Source of the DNA: Allopusillimonas lactea
GTDB lineage: Bacteria > Pseudomonadota > Gammaproteobacteria > Burkholderiales > Burkholderiaceae_B
Direction of reading: 5' to 3'
NCBI RefSeq assembly: GCF_021653995.1
Contig: NZ_JAJJOZ010000006.1
Span: 124,001-188,000 of the forward strand
DNA: 64,000 nucleotides
Notes under the pieces: model-generated
Told to the model about the DNA's origin: nothing
Seen by the model: the letters and a program-made list of their open reading frames with translations, nothing else
Database searches by the model: none
Made by a program: the position numbers and the translations under genes
Part shown: positions 25,609 to 34,641 of the stretch, piece by piece
Layout of the letters: the number at the start of each line of letters is the position of its first letter
Numbering within the stretch: the first letter of the stretch is position 1

Positions 25609-26669
25609 GCAAGTACCTCGCGCCAGTCGGGCATGAGTTCGGTGATGGTGCGGCGGCGATGGCCATCGCGGCCGATAACAGATTCGGCGGCCCAGAGGGC
25701 ATTCACAATTGCCTGCTCGGTTGCTTCAGCGGCAGCTTCGAACAGCGGGTCCAACTGTGTTTCGTGCAGCATGGCGACCGCAGGCATGGCCTGCGCCGCA
25801 TGAAAGGGGATGCGGTACGCGGTGCTGAACGCCAGCGCGATATCGCCGCTGCCGTGACCATACACCGAGCCGGTGCGTGCCAGCCCGGCAGCCGCGCGCA
25901 TGGACAGGCGCCGCAGTTGACGCGTATCGAGTGGGGCGTCGGCGGCCAGCACGATAATGATGGAGCCTTGGTCTACCTGGTCTTGCTGGCCGGATGCCTC
26001 GCGTTGCAGCAGCATCTGCCCCAGTGCTTTACCGCGCACGGTCAGGTTGGCGAGCCGGCCAAAATTGGCCAGCACCAGCGCGCCCACAGTATGGCGTGCA
26101 CCCGGGCCGATATCCGCCACACGCGACGCGGAGCCGATGCCGCCCTTGACCCCGAAGCACGACATGCCGCGCCCCGCGCCCACCGAACCCTGCAAGAAGC
26201 GTGTCGATGTGTCGGCGCATGCAAGGCGATAATCTGCCTCGCATACCGCGAAGGCTTGAATGTCGTTGAGATAGCCGTCATTGCATTCCAGCACAAGTGG
26301 ATTTGCGGTGGGCCATTCGCGGCCGATGTCGGGGTGTTCGGCGATTGCCTGGCGCAACTGCGCGGTGGCGATTCCCCCTACCGAGAATGTATTGGTGAGT
26401 GCGATCGGGGTTTCGATCACGCCCAGCTCTTCCATCTGTAGCAAGCCTACACTTTTACCGAAGCCGTTGATAACGGTTGCCGCGGCCGGCGTGCGTTCGA
26501 GGAAAGCATCGCCGTCGTGCGGATGAATGACCGTGACGCCCGTCTGGACGCGCTCACGGGCCAGGGTTGCATGCCCGACGCGCACGCCGCGTACATCGGT
26601 GATCAGATTGAGCGGGCCCGATGGCAGGCGGCCGGTAACAGGTGCGTCGAGTTGTGAAGTTTGCTGCAT
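25605..26669 (-). CDS. P1 family peptidase (DmpA-type aminopeptidase)
   Basis: A 354-residue member of the DmpA/BapA family, N-terminal nucleophile-type enzymes that cleave themselves before a serine and release N-terminal D- or L-amino acids or beta-amino acids. NLITDVRGVRVGHATL and the CFGVKGGIGSASR block are characteristic. The predicted cleavage/nucleophile site is Gly235-Ser236 in DQGSIIIVLAADAPLD, agreeing with Gly249-Ser250 of Ochrobactrum DmpA. No signal peptide is seen. It lies 127 bases after the permease gene and overlaps the M55 gene. Together they suggest that the imported peptides include D-residue or beta-linked forms. Confidence 0.93.
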   Translation of the reverse strand: MQQTSQLDAPVTGRLPSGPLNLITDVRGVRVGHATLARERVQTGVTVIHPHDGDAFLERTPAAATVINGFGKSVGLLQMEELGVIETPIALTNTFSVGGIATAQLRQAIAEHPDIGREWPTANPLVLECNDGYLNDIQAFAVCEADYRLACADTSTRFLQGSVGAGRGMSCFGVKGGIGSASRVADIGPGARHTVGALVLANFGRLANLTVRGKALGQMLLQREASGQQDQVDQGSIIIVLAADAPLDTRQLRRLSMRAAAGLARTGSVYGHGSGDIALAFSTAYRIPFHAAQAMPAVAMLHETQLDPLFEAAAEATEQAIVNALWAAESVIGRDGHRRRTITELMPDWREVLA

Positions 26670-26796
26670 GTCTTGCTTTGAGGCTCTGTGCGCCCGTCAG
26701 CGCTTCAGCGTGGCGGTTGGGAAGTACAAGGCGGGCGTAAGTGTTGGCGGCGTTGACACGGCGTGGGGCGCTGTGATCCGGATGTTTCCGACCGGT

Positions 26797-27696
26797 TCAG
26801 CGGTCGATCTTGGGATCCAGCGCATCGCGCAGGCCGTCACCCAGCAGGTTGAAGGCTAGCACCGTCAGGAAGATAGCCAGTGCCGGAAATATTGCCACAT
26901 GCGGCGCAAGCAGCATGTCTGAGCGCGCAGCATTGAGCATGGCGCCCCATTCGGGTGTGGGCGGTTGGGCGCCCATGCCCAGGAAGGACAGGCTGGCGGC
27001 GGTAATGATGGACGTGCCGATGCGCATGGTGCCATACACCACAATCGGCGAAATTGTACCGGGCAGGATGTGGCGGAAGATAATGACGCGGTCTGGCGCG
27101 CCGATGCTGCGCATGGCCTCGATATACGTCATATTCTTCAGCGCCAGTGTGCTGCCGCGCACCAGGCGCGCGAAAGCGGGCACACTGAAAATCGCCACGG
27201 CAATGATCACGTTCACCATGCTGGAGCCCAGTACGGCAACCACGCCGATAGCCAGCAATATACCCGGAAAGGCCAGCAGTACATCGGAAATGCGCATGGT
27301 GATGCGGTCCCACCAGCCTTCGTAGTAGCCTGCCAGCAGGCCCAGCACCGTGCCGACGAGCGCGCCCAGCGCCACCGACACAAAACCGGCCGACAGCGAG
27401 ATGCGCGCGCCCATCAGTACGCGGCTGAAGATGTCCCGACCCAGCGAATCAACGCCCATCCAATGTGCCCACGAGGGCGGGCTGTTCAGGGCATCGTAGT
27501 CGAAGTAGTTCTCGGCATCATAAGGCGCTACCCAGGGCGCGATCACGGCCAGAAGCACAAGGAATACGACGAATATCCCCGCCAACACGGCGAGCTTCTG
27601 TTTGCGGAACTTGCGCGAGAACTCCCGCATGGGCGTGCGTACGGGTGCATTGCGTTCGGGTGGCGGAGCCAGTTCGGCTGATGTGGCTTGCGTCAT
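26797..27696 (-). CDS. gsiD: ABC transporter permease, GsiD/DppC type
   Basis: A 299-residue inner-membrane permease of the nickel/dipeptide/oligopeptide family. The cytoplasmic N-terminus is followed by a first helix (LAVLAGIFVVFLVLLAVIAPWV), the OppC-type GVDSLGRDIFSRVLMGARISL segment, and about five further helices. The EAA loop reads YIEAMRSIGAPDRVIIFRHILP. It pairs with the GsiC-like permease, 9 bases upstream in the operon, to form the channel. The gsi name rests on synteny with the E. coli iaaA-gsiABCD glutathione operon; a general dipeptide importer is an equally valid description. Confidence 0.9.
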   Translation of the reverse strand: MTQATSAELAPPPERNAPVRTPMREFSRKFRKQKLAVLAGIFVVFLVLLAVIAPWVAPYDAENYFDYDALNSPPSWAHWMGVDSLGRDIFSRVLMGARISLSAGFVSVALGALVGTVLGLLAGYYEGWWDRITMRISDVLLAFPGILLAIGVVAVLGSSMVNVIIAVAIFSVPAFARLVRGSTLALKNMTYIEAMRSIGAPDRVIIFRHILPGTISPIVVYGTMRIGTSIITAASLSFLGMGAQPPTPEWGAMLNAARSDMLLAPHVAIFPALAIFLTVLAFNLLGDGLRDALDPKIDR

Positions 27697-27705
27697 GGCG
27701 GTTGC

Positions 27706-28626
27706 CTACTTGTAGCGAATCGTGGGGTTGATCAGGCCGTACAGAACGTCCACGATCAGGTTGATCAGTATAAACTCCAGCGAAAACAGCAGAATCAGTC
27801 CCTGGATCACCGGATAGTCGCGCATATTGACCGCGTCGATCAGCAGGCTGCCCATGCCCGGCCAGGCAAACACCGCCTCGACCACAATAGAGCCGCCCAG
27901 CAAGAAACCGAACTGCAGGCCCATCATGGTGACCACCGGGATGAGCGCGTTGCGGAAGGTATGTTTGACGACCACAACGCGCTCGGCCAAGCCTTTAGCC
28001 CGCGCCGTACGGACGTAGTCTTCCTGCATCACTTCAATAAATGCTGCGCGGGTAAAACGGGCCATCACGGCGGCAACCCCGGCACCAAGGGTAATGGACG
28101 GCAGCACATAGTGCAGCCAGGTATCGGCGCCTACAGTGGGAAACCACCCCAACTGCACAGAAAACAGTTCGATCAGCACCATGCCCAGCGCAAAGGCAGG
28201 GAACGAAATACCGGATACGGCCGCCGTCATGCCGGCTCGGTCGGGCAGGCGGTTGCGCCATACGGCGGACACCACACCGATGACCAGGCCGAACACGACA
28301 GACCACGCCATGCTCGTGAGTGTGAGCAAGAAGGTTGGCATGAAGCGCTCGGAGATTTCGACCGAAACAGGGCGTTTGGTGCGAAGTGAATCCCCCAAAT
28401 CACCCTGAAGCAGATGGCTGACGTAGCGCACGAACTGCTGTGGCAGTGGAAGATCCAGCCCCAGCTCGTGCCTTACGACTTCGACAGTGGCCTGGTCGGC
28501 CTCGGGGCCGGCAGCCAGGCGCGCCGGGTCGCCCGGCAAGAGGTGTACGAACATGAACACCACCACTGCGACCAGCAGTAGCGTGGGTATCATGCCGAAT
28601 AAGCGTTTGACGATGTATGTGAACAT
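27706..28626 (-). CDS. gsiC: ABC transporter permease, GsiC/DppB type
   Basis: A 306-residue permease with the OppB/DppB opening MFTYIVKRLFGMIPTLLLV, the periplasmic FVHLLPGDPARLAAG segment, six predicted helices and the EAA loop YVRTARAKGLAERVVVVKHTFRNALIP. It is the partner of the following GsiD-like permease. The spacing to the binding-protein gene (68 bases, with a stem-loop) and to gsiD (9 bases) fits one transcript. Confidence 0.92.
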   Translation of the reverse strand: MFTYIVKRLFGMIPTLLLVAVVVFMFVHLLPGDPARLAAGPEADQATVEVVRHELGLDLPLPQQFVRYVSHLLQGDLGDSLRTKRPVSVEISERFMPTFLLTLTSMAWSVVFGLVIGVVSAVWRNRLPDRAGMTAAVSGISFPAFALGMVLIELFSVQLGWFPTVGADTWLHYVLPSITLGAGVAAVMARFTRAAFIEVMQEDYVRTARAKGLAERVVVVKHTFRNALIPVVTMMGLQFGFLLGGSIVVEAVFAWPGMGSLLIDAVNMRDYPVIQGLILLFSLEFILINLIVDVLYGLINPTIRYK

Positions 28627-28636
28627 GAGCTGCTGC

Positions 28637-28680
28637 GGCCCAGCGGGCGTATCCGCGCATGCGTGCGCGCACGCCGGGCC
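28637..28680 (-). other. intercistronic stem-loop between gsiB and gsiC
   Basis: GGCCC (28637-28641) pairs with GGGCC (28676-28680) and GGCGT (28646-28650) with ACGCC (28671-28675), with a 4-base bulge and a GC-rich loop. Stem-loops after binding-protein genes often stabilise the upstream mRNA so that the periplasmic protein is made in excess. There is no T tract. Confidence 0.4.
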
Positions 28681-28694
28681 TTCTATGTTGCCGG

Positions 28695-30242
28695 TCAGGG
28701 GGTGAGGTCGACGTCCTTGAACAGGAAGGAGCCGTCAGGCATGACCACAAAGCCGGACAGTTTCTTGCTCTGCGCCGACAGCAGTTTGATCGTGGTCAGG
28801 AAGGCCCAAGGGGCGTCCTTCCAGATCTGCTCCTGCGCATCGGCATACAGCGCGGTCTTCTTGGTTTCATCAGTGGTGAGCAATGCGTCGGCAATATCTT
28901 TGTCGACCTGCTTGTTCGAATAGTAGGCCGTATTGTTGAACACAGGCGCCCATGCGCTGGTTGCCAGCAGCGGGCGCAGCGCCCAATCGGCTTCGCCGGT
29001 AGATGCCGACCAGCCTGCGTAGTACATGCGCACTGGCGCGGTCTTAGGGTCTTGCGCCTGCTGTACGCGTTGCACACGCTGGCCCGATTCAAGCAACTCT
29101 ACCGATGCCTTGATGCCGACTTGTCCAAGCTGCTGCTGCAGGAACTGCACTACTTTTGCCGATGTGCCGTCGTTGTATGCGGACCAGAGCGTGGTGGAAA
29201 AGCCATCGGCATAGCCTGCTTCTTTCAGCAATGCTTTGGCTTTCTTGGGATCATAGGGCCATGGCTCCATCTTCTTGGCGTATTTCACGCCCTGGGGCAC
29301 CACGCCTTCCGAGGGGAAAGCATAGCCGGCGAAAGCTACCTTCGCGAGCGCATCTTTGTTGATCGCGTAGTTCACGGCCTGGCGCACGCGCACGTCGTCG
29401 AACGGCTTCTGGAGCATGTTCATTGAAATGTAGCGCGCAATGATGGACGGCGCGGCGACGACTTCAAGCTTGTCGTTTTTCTCGAGCAGCTTGGCCTGCT
29501 CGAAGGGTAGTGGGAAGGCGAATTGCGCCTCGCCCGTCTGTACCATCGCGGCACGCGTGTTGTTATCTGTAACGGTGCGGAAGGTCAGCGTGTCGATCTT
29601 GGGATAGCCCTTCTGCCAGTACCCGTCGAACTTCTTCACCCTCAGGTACTCGGCCGGCTTCCACTCGGCAAACTGAAAGGGGCCGGTGCCGGTGGGGTGG
29701 AAGGTGATGTCTTTGCCCCATTTTTTCAGCGCGGTGGGCGAGATGATCATGGCTGACGGGTGGGCGAGCGCGTTGATGAATGCGGAGAACGGCTCCTTCA
29801 GCGTAATCTTGACGGTATGCGGGGCGACGACCTCAACCTTGTCAATGCGGCTGAACTGGTTGTAGCGCGCCAGGCCGTTGGACTTGTCCAGTACGCGCTC
29901 GAGGTTCGCTTTTACGGCATCGGCATTGAAGTCTGTGCCGTCCTGGAACTTCACGCCTTCACGCAGCTTGAAGGTGTACACCAGGCCGTCGGCGCTGGCG
30001 TCGTAGCCGGTCGCCAGCAGTGGCTGCACTTGAAGCTTGTCGTCGAACGCGAACAAGCCTTCATAGTAGCTCTTGCCAACCGCCTGAGCCAGTGTGGAAT
30101 TGGTGTTGTAGGGGTCGAGTGAATCCAGGGCAATATTGACGGCGATGGTCACGTCTTCGGCCGCCAGGGCGGGAGCGGCCGCCGCCAGCCCGAATGCCAG
30201 CCCCAATGCGGCGGTTGTACGCCTGAGCGTGAAACTCTTCAT
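28695..30242 (-). CDS. gsiB: ABC peptide/glutathione substrate-binding protein, GsiB type
   Basis: A 515-residue periplasmic binding protein of SBP family 5. Residues about 1-28 are a signal peptide (LGLAFGLAAAAPALAAED). Family blocks include DSLDPYNTNSTLAQAVGKSYYEGLF, GLVYTFKLREGVKFQDG, FHPTGTGPFQF, NDITNL-free but typical VRQAVNYAINKDAL, and YDPKKAKALLKEAGY. GGAGGAACAGAA precedes the ATG. It captures peptides, probably glutathione-like, for the GsiCD permease. It is 18 bases downstream of the ATPase gene. Confidence 0.9.
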   Translation of the reverse strand: MKSFTLRRTTAALGLAFGLAAAAPALAAEDVTIAVNIALDSLDPYNTNSTLAQAVGKSYYEGLFAFDDKLQVQPLLATGYDASADGLVYTFKLREGVKFQDGTDFNADAVKANLERVLDKSNGLARYNQFSRIDKVEVVAPHTVKITLKEPFSAFINALAHPSAMIISPTALKKWGKDITFHPTGTGPFQFAEWKPAEYLRVKKFDGYWQKGYPKIDTLTFRTVTDNNTRAAMVQTGEAQFAFPLPFEQAKLLEKNDKLEVVAAPSIIARYISMNMLQKPFDDVRVRQAVNYAINKDALAKVAFAGYAFPSEGVVPQGVKYAKKMEPWPYDPKKAKALLKEAGYADGFSTTLWSAYNDGTSAKVVQFLQQQLGQVGIKASVELLESGQRVQRVQQAQDPKTAPVRMYYAGWSASTGEADWALRPLLATSAWAPVFNNTAYYSNKQVDKDIADALLTTDETKKTALYADAQEQIWKDAPWAFLTTIKLLSAQSKKLSGFVVMPDGSFLFKDVDLTP

Positions 30243-30260
30243 TTCTGTTCCTCCGGATGA

Positions 30261-32261
30261 CTAATAAGATGCACCAGCCTGTGGCTGTGCTACGTAATGG
30301 CCCGCACCGACCTGGATCAGCGGAAGAACGATGGGTTCGTCTCCCACGTCACGGACGGGGCTGGGAATTTCTCCCGCAAGCAGCTTGCGGTCCAGGTGGC
30401 GGCGGGCCGGATCAGCAATCGGCACCGCGGCCATCAACTTGCGCGTGTAGGGGTGCTGAGGATTCTCGAAAATCGCCCGGCGCGGGCCAATCTCGACAAT
30501 TTGACCCAGGTACATCACGGCAACACGATGGCTGACACGTTCGACCACAGCCATATCGTGCGAGATAAACAAAAATGCGATGCCCAGTTCTTGTTGCAGA
30601 TCGATAAGCAGATTAACGATCTGGGCCTGTATCGACACATCCAGGGCAGATACGGATTCGTCCGCGATCACCACTTTGGGGTTGAGGGCCAATGCGCGCG
30701 CAATGCAGATGCGCTGGCGCTGGCCGCCGGAAAACTCGTGGGGGTAGCGCTGCGCGGCTTCGCGCGGCAAACCTACTTTGTCCAGCAGCCAGAGCATGCG
30801 TTGTTCAGCTTCTTTTGGTGGCATCGTTTTGTGGATCAGCAGCGGCTCGATGATGGAATAGCCGACTGTCAGGCGTGGGTCCAGCGACGCGAACGGGTCT
30901 TGGAATATGAACTGTATATTGCGTCGCAAAGACTGCAGTGCCGGCCCTTGCAGCTTGCCTATGTGTTGCCCTTCAAATTCGATCTCGCCGCCTTGTGTCT
31001 GCACCAGTCTCAGCAGCGATCGGCCTGTCGTGGATTTGCCGCAGCCCGATTCACCCACCAGGGCAAGGGTTTCGCCAGGATAGAGATCGAAGCTCACTTT
31101 CTCGACGGCATGCACGCGACGCGTAACACGGTTGAAAATGCCGGTGCGAATATCGAAGCGGGTGACCAGGTCGCGTACGCGCAAAATGGGTTCGCGGGTG
31201 GACGGCGTGGCGGGGGCGTGCTGATCCTGCATCGGCGCATATGAGGCGCGCTGAGGAGCTTGCGTGGATTGGGGGAGGGCGTGCGGCGGGGTAGTGCGCA
31301 CGGCGTCCTGCACTGCGTGGGCGGCGGCATCAGGCACTGTCTGCGCGCCTTGCGTGTTGTTTGCCGCGGGCTGTGTCGACACCGCTGGAAAGTGCGCCGG
31401 CTGGTCAGTGCCTTTCATCGAGCCCAGGCGCGGCACGGCGGCGAGCAGTGCACGAGTGTAGGTATGTACGGGGCGGTCGAAGATCTGTTGCGCCGGCCCT
31501 TCTTCCACCTTGTCGCCCCGCAGCATGACCAGTACGCGGTCGGCCACTTCGGCCACCACACCCATGTCGTGCGTGATGAAGATCACGCCCATGTTCATCT
31601 CGCGCTGCAACTCGCGGATCAACTGCAGTATCTGGGCCTGTATCGTTACATCCAGTGCGGTGGTCGGCTCATCGGCGATCAGCAGGGCGGGCTTGCAGGC
31701 AAGCGCCATGGCGATCATGACGCGTTGGCGCATCCCCCCGGACAGCTGGTGCGGATAGCGGCCCAGTACGTTCTTTGCGTCGGGTATGCGAACCTGATCA
31801 AGCATGTGCAGCGCGCGCGCCATGGCGGCGCGCTGGTCCATGCCCTGATGCAGGCGCAGGCTTTCCGCGATTTGTTCACCAACGGTGAATACCGGGTTGA
31901 GCGATGTCATTGGTTCCTGGAAGATCATCGCCATATCAGCGCCGCGCACACTGCGCAGCCTCGCGCCCGGTGCGCTGGCCAAGTCCAGCACCTGCCCATT
32001 GCGCCGGCGCAGCAGCATTTCGCCGTTCAGGATGCGCCCGCCGCCATAGTGCAGCAAGCGCATCAAGGCCAATGAGGTTACCGATTTACCCGAGCCCGAC
32101 TCCCCTACGATTGCCAACGTTTCGCCGCGGTCGACGTGAAAGCTCATGTGGTTTACCGCGTCTACCACGCGTTCGGCACTTTTGAACTGCACGCTCAGGT
32201 CGGTGACGCGCAGCACACGGTCGGGTTCAAGCTCGGTGGAAATATTATGCGAAGCCGTCAT
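30261..32261 (-). CDS. gsiA: dual ABC ATPase of peptide/glutathione importer, GsiA type
   Basis: A 666-residue protein with two complete ATPase domains. The first (about 15-270) has GESGSGKS, LSGGMRQR and LLIADEPTTALD; the second (about 355-625) has GESGCGKS, FSGGQRQR and VVIADESVSALD. Each ends in an OppD/F C-terminal region (PQHPYTRKLMAAVP). Between them lies an unusual linker of about 80 residues rich in Ala, Gln, Thr and Pro. E. coli GsiA has the same two-domain plan. It energises GsiCD. The ATG at 32261 was chosen over 32303 because the conserved domain follows directly; neither has a strong ribosome-binding site. Confidence 0.92.
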   Translation of the reverse strand: MTASHNISTELEPDRVLRVTDLSVQFKSAERVVDAVNHMSFHVDRGETLAIVGESGSGKSVTSLALMRLLHYGGGRILNGEMLLRRRNGQVLDLASAPGARLRSVRGADMAMIFQEPMTSLNPVFTVGEQIAESLRLHQGMDQRAAMARALHMLDQVRIPDAKNVLGRYPHQLSGGMRQRVMIAMALACKPALLIADEPTTALDVTIQAQILQLIRELQREMNMGVIFITHDMGVVAEVADRVLVMLRGDKVEEGPAQQIFDRPVHTYTRALLAAVPRLGSMKGTDQPAHFPAVSTQPAANNTQGAQTVPDAAAHAVQDAVRTTPPHALPQSTQAPQRASYAPMQDQHAPATPSTREPILRVRDLVTRFDIRTGIFNRVTRRVHAVEKVSFDLYPGETLALVGESGCGKSTTGRSLLRLVQTQGGEIEFEGQHIGKLQGPALQSLRRNIQFIFQDPFASLDPRLTVGYSIIEPLLIHKTMPPKEAEQRMLWLLDKVGLPREAAQRYPHEFSGGQRQRICIARALALNPKVVIADESVSALDVSIQAQIVNLLIDLQQELGIAFLFISHDMAVVERVSHRVAVMYLGQIVEIGPRRAIFENPQHPYTRKLMAAVPIADPARRHLDRKLLAGEIPSPVRDVGDEPIVLPLIQVGAGHYVAQPQAGASY

Positions 32262-32402
32262 AGGCTTGATTGTCCATTCAAGTGCGCCGCGCTGGTATTG
32301 CATTCAAGCGTGGCGCCTAAGTTTCGTTTGTGGGTGCCGCTGTGCATCGCATGCAGTCGTGCTTGACGATGCCCGGTGCTGCCACAGCCCTGCGGCGGGC
32401 GC

Positions 32403-33374
32403 TTAACGATGTATCGCCACAAAAGGTGTCTGGCCCGGCACGATGCTGCCGCGATACATGCCCTCGGTATTGAAAGGCATGGCCACGTTACCGTGCCGGT
32501 CGACGGCGATCAGCCCGCCGGCGCCGTCTATGCGCGGCAGCTTCTCGTTGATGACGCGCTCGGTAGCCTGCGCCAGCGTCAGGCCGCCATATCCCATGAG
32601 CGCGGATACATCGTAGGCGGCCACGCAACGGATGAATGCCTCGCCCTTGCCCGTGGTGGACACCGCGCAGGTGGCGTTGTTGGCATAGCAGCCCGCGCCG
32701 ATCACGGGGCTGTCGCCCACGCGCCCGGGCCATTTGTTGGTCATGCCCCCTGTTGAGGTGGCTGCAGCCAAGTTGCCGTGCCCGTCAAGTGCCACGGCCC
32801 CAACGGTGCCCAACTTGGTGCCTTCGTCCAGCGGCGCGGCGGGCGTGGCCGCCTGCGCACGGGCGCCGTCGTGGTCCAGCACGATGGATTCAGTGCCGGT
32901 GCGACGGGCCGCCTCGAGCTGTTCGCGCCGGGCCTCGGTCGAGAAAAAGGTGGGGGCCACGATCTCCAGGCCGTGCTTGCGCGCCAGCGTCTCGGCCCCT
33001 TCACCCACAAAGAAAACGTGCGGGCTGTGCTCCATGACCATGCGCGCGGCCAGTACGGGATTGCGAACGGTGCGCAGATTCGCGACCGCGCCACAATCGA
33101 GCGTGCGGCCGTCCATGATCGAGGCATCGAGCTCGTGTTCTTGTGTGCTGGTGAACACCGCACCATAGCCGGCATTGAACAAAGGGCATTCTTCCAGCAG
33201 GCGCACCGCTTCGGTGACGGCGTCCAACGCCTGGCCTCCCTCGGCCAGAACGCGGGCGCCACCGGTCAGGATGTCGCGAAGCGCCTCTTCGTACTGCTGG
33301 CGCAGCTCGGGTGTGATCTTGGTGCGCGAAATCGCGCCCGCGCCGCCATGTATCGCAAGGACAGGGGTTGTCAT
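32403..33374 (-). CDS. iaaA: isoaspartyl peptidase/L-asparaginase (IaaA type)
   Basis: A 323-residue plant-type asparaginase/isoaspartyl dipeptidase, an Ntn hydrolase that self-cleaves before a threonine. The nucleophile is Thr190 in KLGTVGAVALDGHGNLAAATSTGG, followed by the substrate-contact region PGRVGDSPVIGAGCYA. The N-terminal LAIHGGAGAI is diagnostic. It hydrolyses beta-aspartyl dipeptides and asparagine. In E. coli the same gene precedes gsiABCD, matching the order here. Its ATG shares a base with the RpiR stop codon (TAATG), so the regulator and enzyme are translationally coupled. Confidence 0.95.
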   Translation of the reverse strand: MTTPVLAIHGGAGAISRTKITPELRQQYEEALRDILTGGARVLAEGGQALDAVTEAVRLLEECPLFNAGYGAVFTSTQEHELDASIMDGRTLDCGAVANLRTVRNPVLAARMVMEHSPHVFFVGEGAETLARKHGLEIVAPTFFSTEARREQLEAARRTGTESIVLDHDGARAQAATPAAPLDEGTKLGTVGAVALDGHGNLAAATSTGGMTNKWPGRVGDSPVIGAGCYANNATCAVSTTGKGEAFIRCVAAYDVSALMGYGGLTLAQATERVINEKLPRIDGAGGLIAVDRHGNVAMPFNTEGMYRGSIVPGQTPFVAIHR

Positions 33375-34264
33375 TACTTTGATCCTTCATGAAACAGCCA
33401 CGGCATGACGGATTCCGCAAGCAAAGCGGCCGCCGTGACAGAATGCCTGGACTGGTGCGCTACTGCCGCCGACAAGGCCTCAATCAGCCCCAGCGCTGCT
33501 GTCTCTGAGTTGGACAGCAACTGGCGCTGGCTATGCGCGTACAGGCAGATGTCTGCCAGCGGCACGAGCGGCGAGGAGGGTTTGTCTGTCAGTGCCAGTA
33601 CGGTCACCCCTGCTGCTTTTGCGCTTTTGGCCAGCGTGATCGTATCGGCGAGATACCGGGGGAATGCTATGGCGATGACGAGATCGTGCGCGCGTATACG
33701 GGACAACTCGCGGGCGGCATGTGACACGCCCCCCGGGCCCGCCAGCGATTCCACCATGTCGCAATGCAGGCTCAAGCCTCGCTGGAGCAGGCCAGCGAGA
33801 AAGCCGCTGGAGCCGAAGCCAATGATGAATACACGCTGTGCGTTGAGCACGGCCTGCACAGCCTTTTCGCATGCTTCTTCGCTGAGCGCCAAACGTGTCA
33901 ACTCGAAATTGCGCTGGTCTTCATACAGAGAGGCTGCAAAGATATCGGCAGCGCTGGCCGCCTTGCCGCGTTCAAGGCGCAGGCGCTCAACGGGTTCGAG
34001 CGCCGCCTCGAAGCCGCGCGCTAGCTCGGCGCGAAACTGTGGGTAGCCGGGCAGGCCCAATGCACGGGCAAAGCGGTTGGCCGTAGCGATAGACACCTTG
34101 CACTGCAGTGCGAATTCATCGATCGACATCGTGGCGACCTTGAAGGGATGCGCCAGCACGTAATCCGCCATGCGTCGATGCGAGGCGCTGAGCGCCTGCA
34201 TAACGCTGGAAATACGTTCGGCGATAGTCGGCGCGGCCTTGCGGCGTGCTGGCGATTTGCTCAC
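33374..34264 (-). CDS. MurR/RpiR family transcriptional regulator
   Basis: A 296-residue regulator with an N-terminal RpiR helix-turn-helix (about 15-85; MSIDEFALQCKVSIATANRFARALGLPGYPQFR) and a C-terminal SIS domain (about 125-265; VFIIGFGSSGFLAGLL, HDLVIAIAFPRYLADT, VTVLALTDKPSSPL). It starts with GTG. It is the first gene of the peptide-uptake operon and overlaps iaaA by one base, so it probably controls its own operon. It is unlike the E. coli gsi locus, which carries no such regulator. The effector is unknown. Confidence 0.9.
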   Translation of the reverse strand: MSKSPARRKAAPTIAERISSVMQALSASHRRMADYVLAHPFKVATMSIDEFALQCKVSIATANRFARALGLPGYPQFRAELARGFEAALEPVERLRLERGKAASAADIFAASLYEDQRNFELTRLALSEEACEKAVQAVLNAQRVFIIGFGSSGFLAGLLQRGLSLHCDMVESLAGPGGVSHAARELSRIRAHDLVIAIAFPRYLADTITLAKSAKAAGVTVLALTDKPSSPLVPLADICLYAHSQRQLLSNSETAALGLIEALSAAVAHQSRHSVTAAALLAESVMPWLFHEGSK

Positions 34265-34641
34265 AGCGTGTAGTCCGGGAAATAGAGAGGTAGCGCGATC
34301 ATCGCAATCGGAAAGATAATAAATTTACATGAAAACACTGCGCGTGAAAATAAATATTCATCGGGGTAAACCCAGATGGCGCAGTGGATTGTTATGCAGT
34401 GGAAAGCAACGCCCCTGCGCAGACATTCGGGGCGCTGTGTGGAAAACAGCCTGAGGCCGCACATGAACGAGTACGCGCCAGGAGGATATGCGCTTGAGCC
34501 TATTCAAGAGCAGCATGGAGGCCCCGCGGGGAAGCGGGGTCAAGTTTCAGAAAGTGCTGGTATTTGATGGATGTGCCTAATCTATTGATAAATAGATGTA
34601 TTTGGCATCAGCGCACCCCGGTGCTCAGCCCGGACGGGGAG
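34265..34641. other. intergenic region upstream of the peptide operon
   Basis: A 377-base gene-free stretch. The operon-proximal part (34310-34350) is AT-rich. On the minus strand it contains a direct repeat TTTTCA-N9-TTTTCA, a possible binding site or promoter element for the RpiR protein. The remainder, towards the patatin gene, shows nothing I recognise. Confidence 0.35.
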
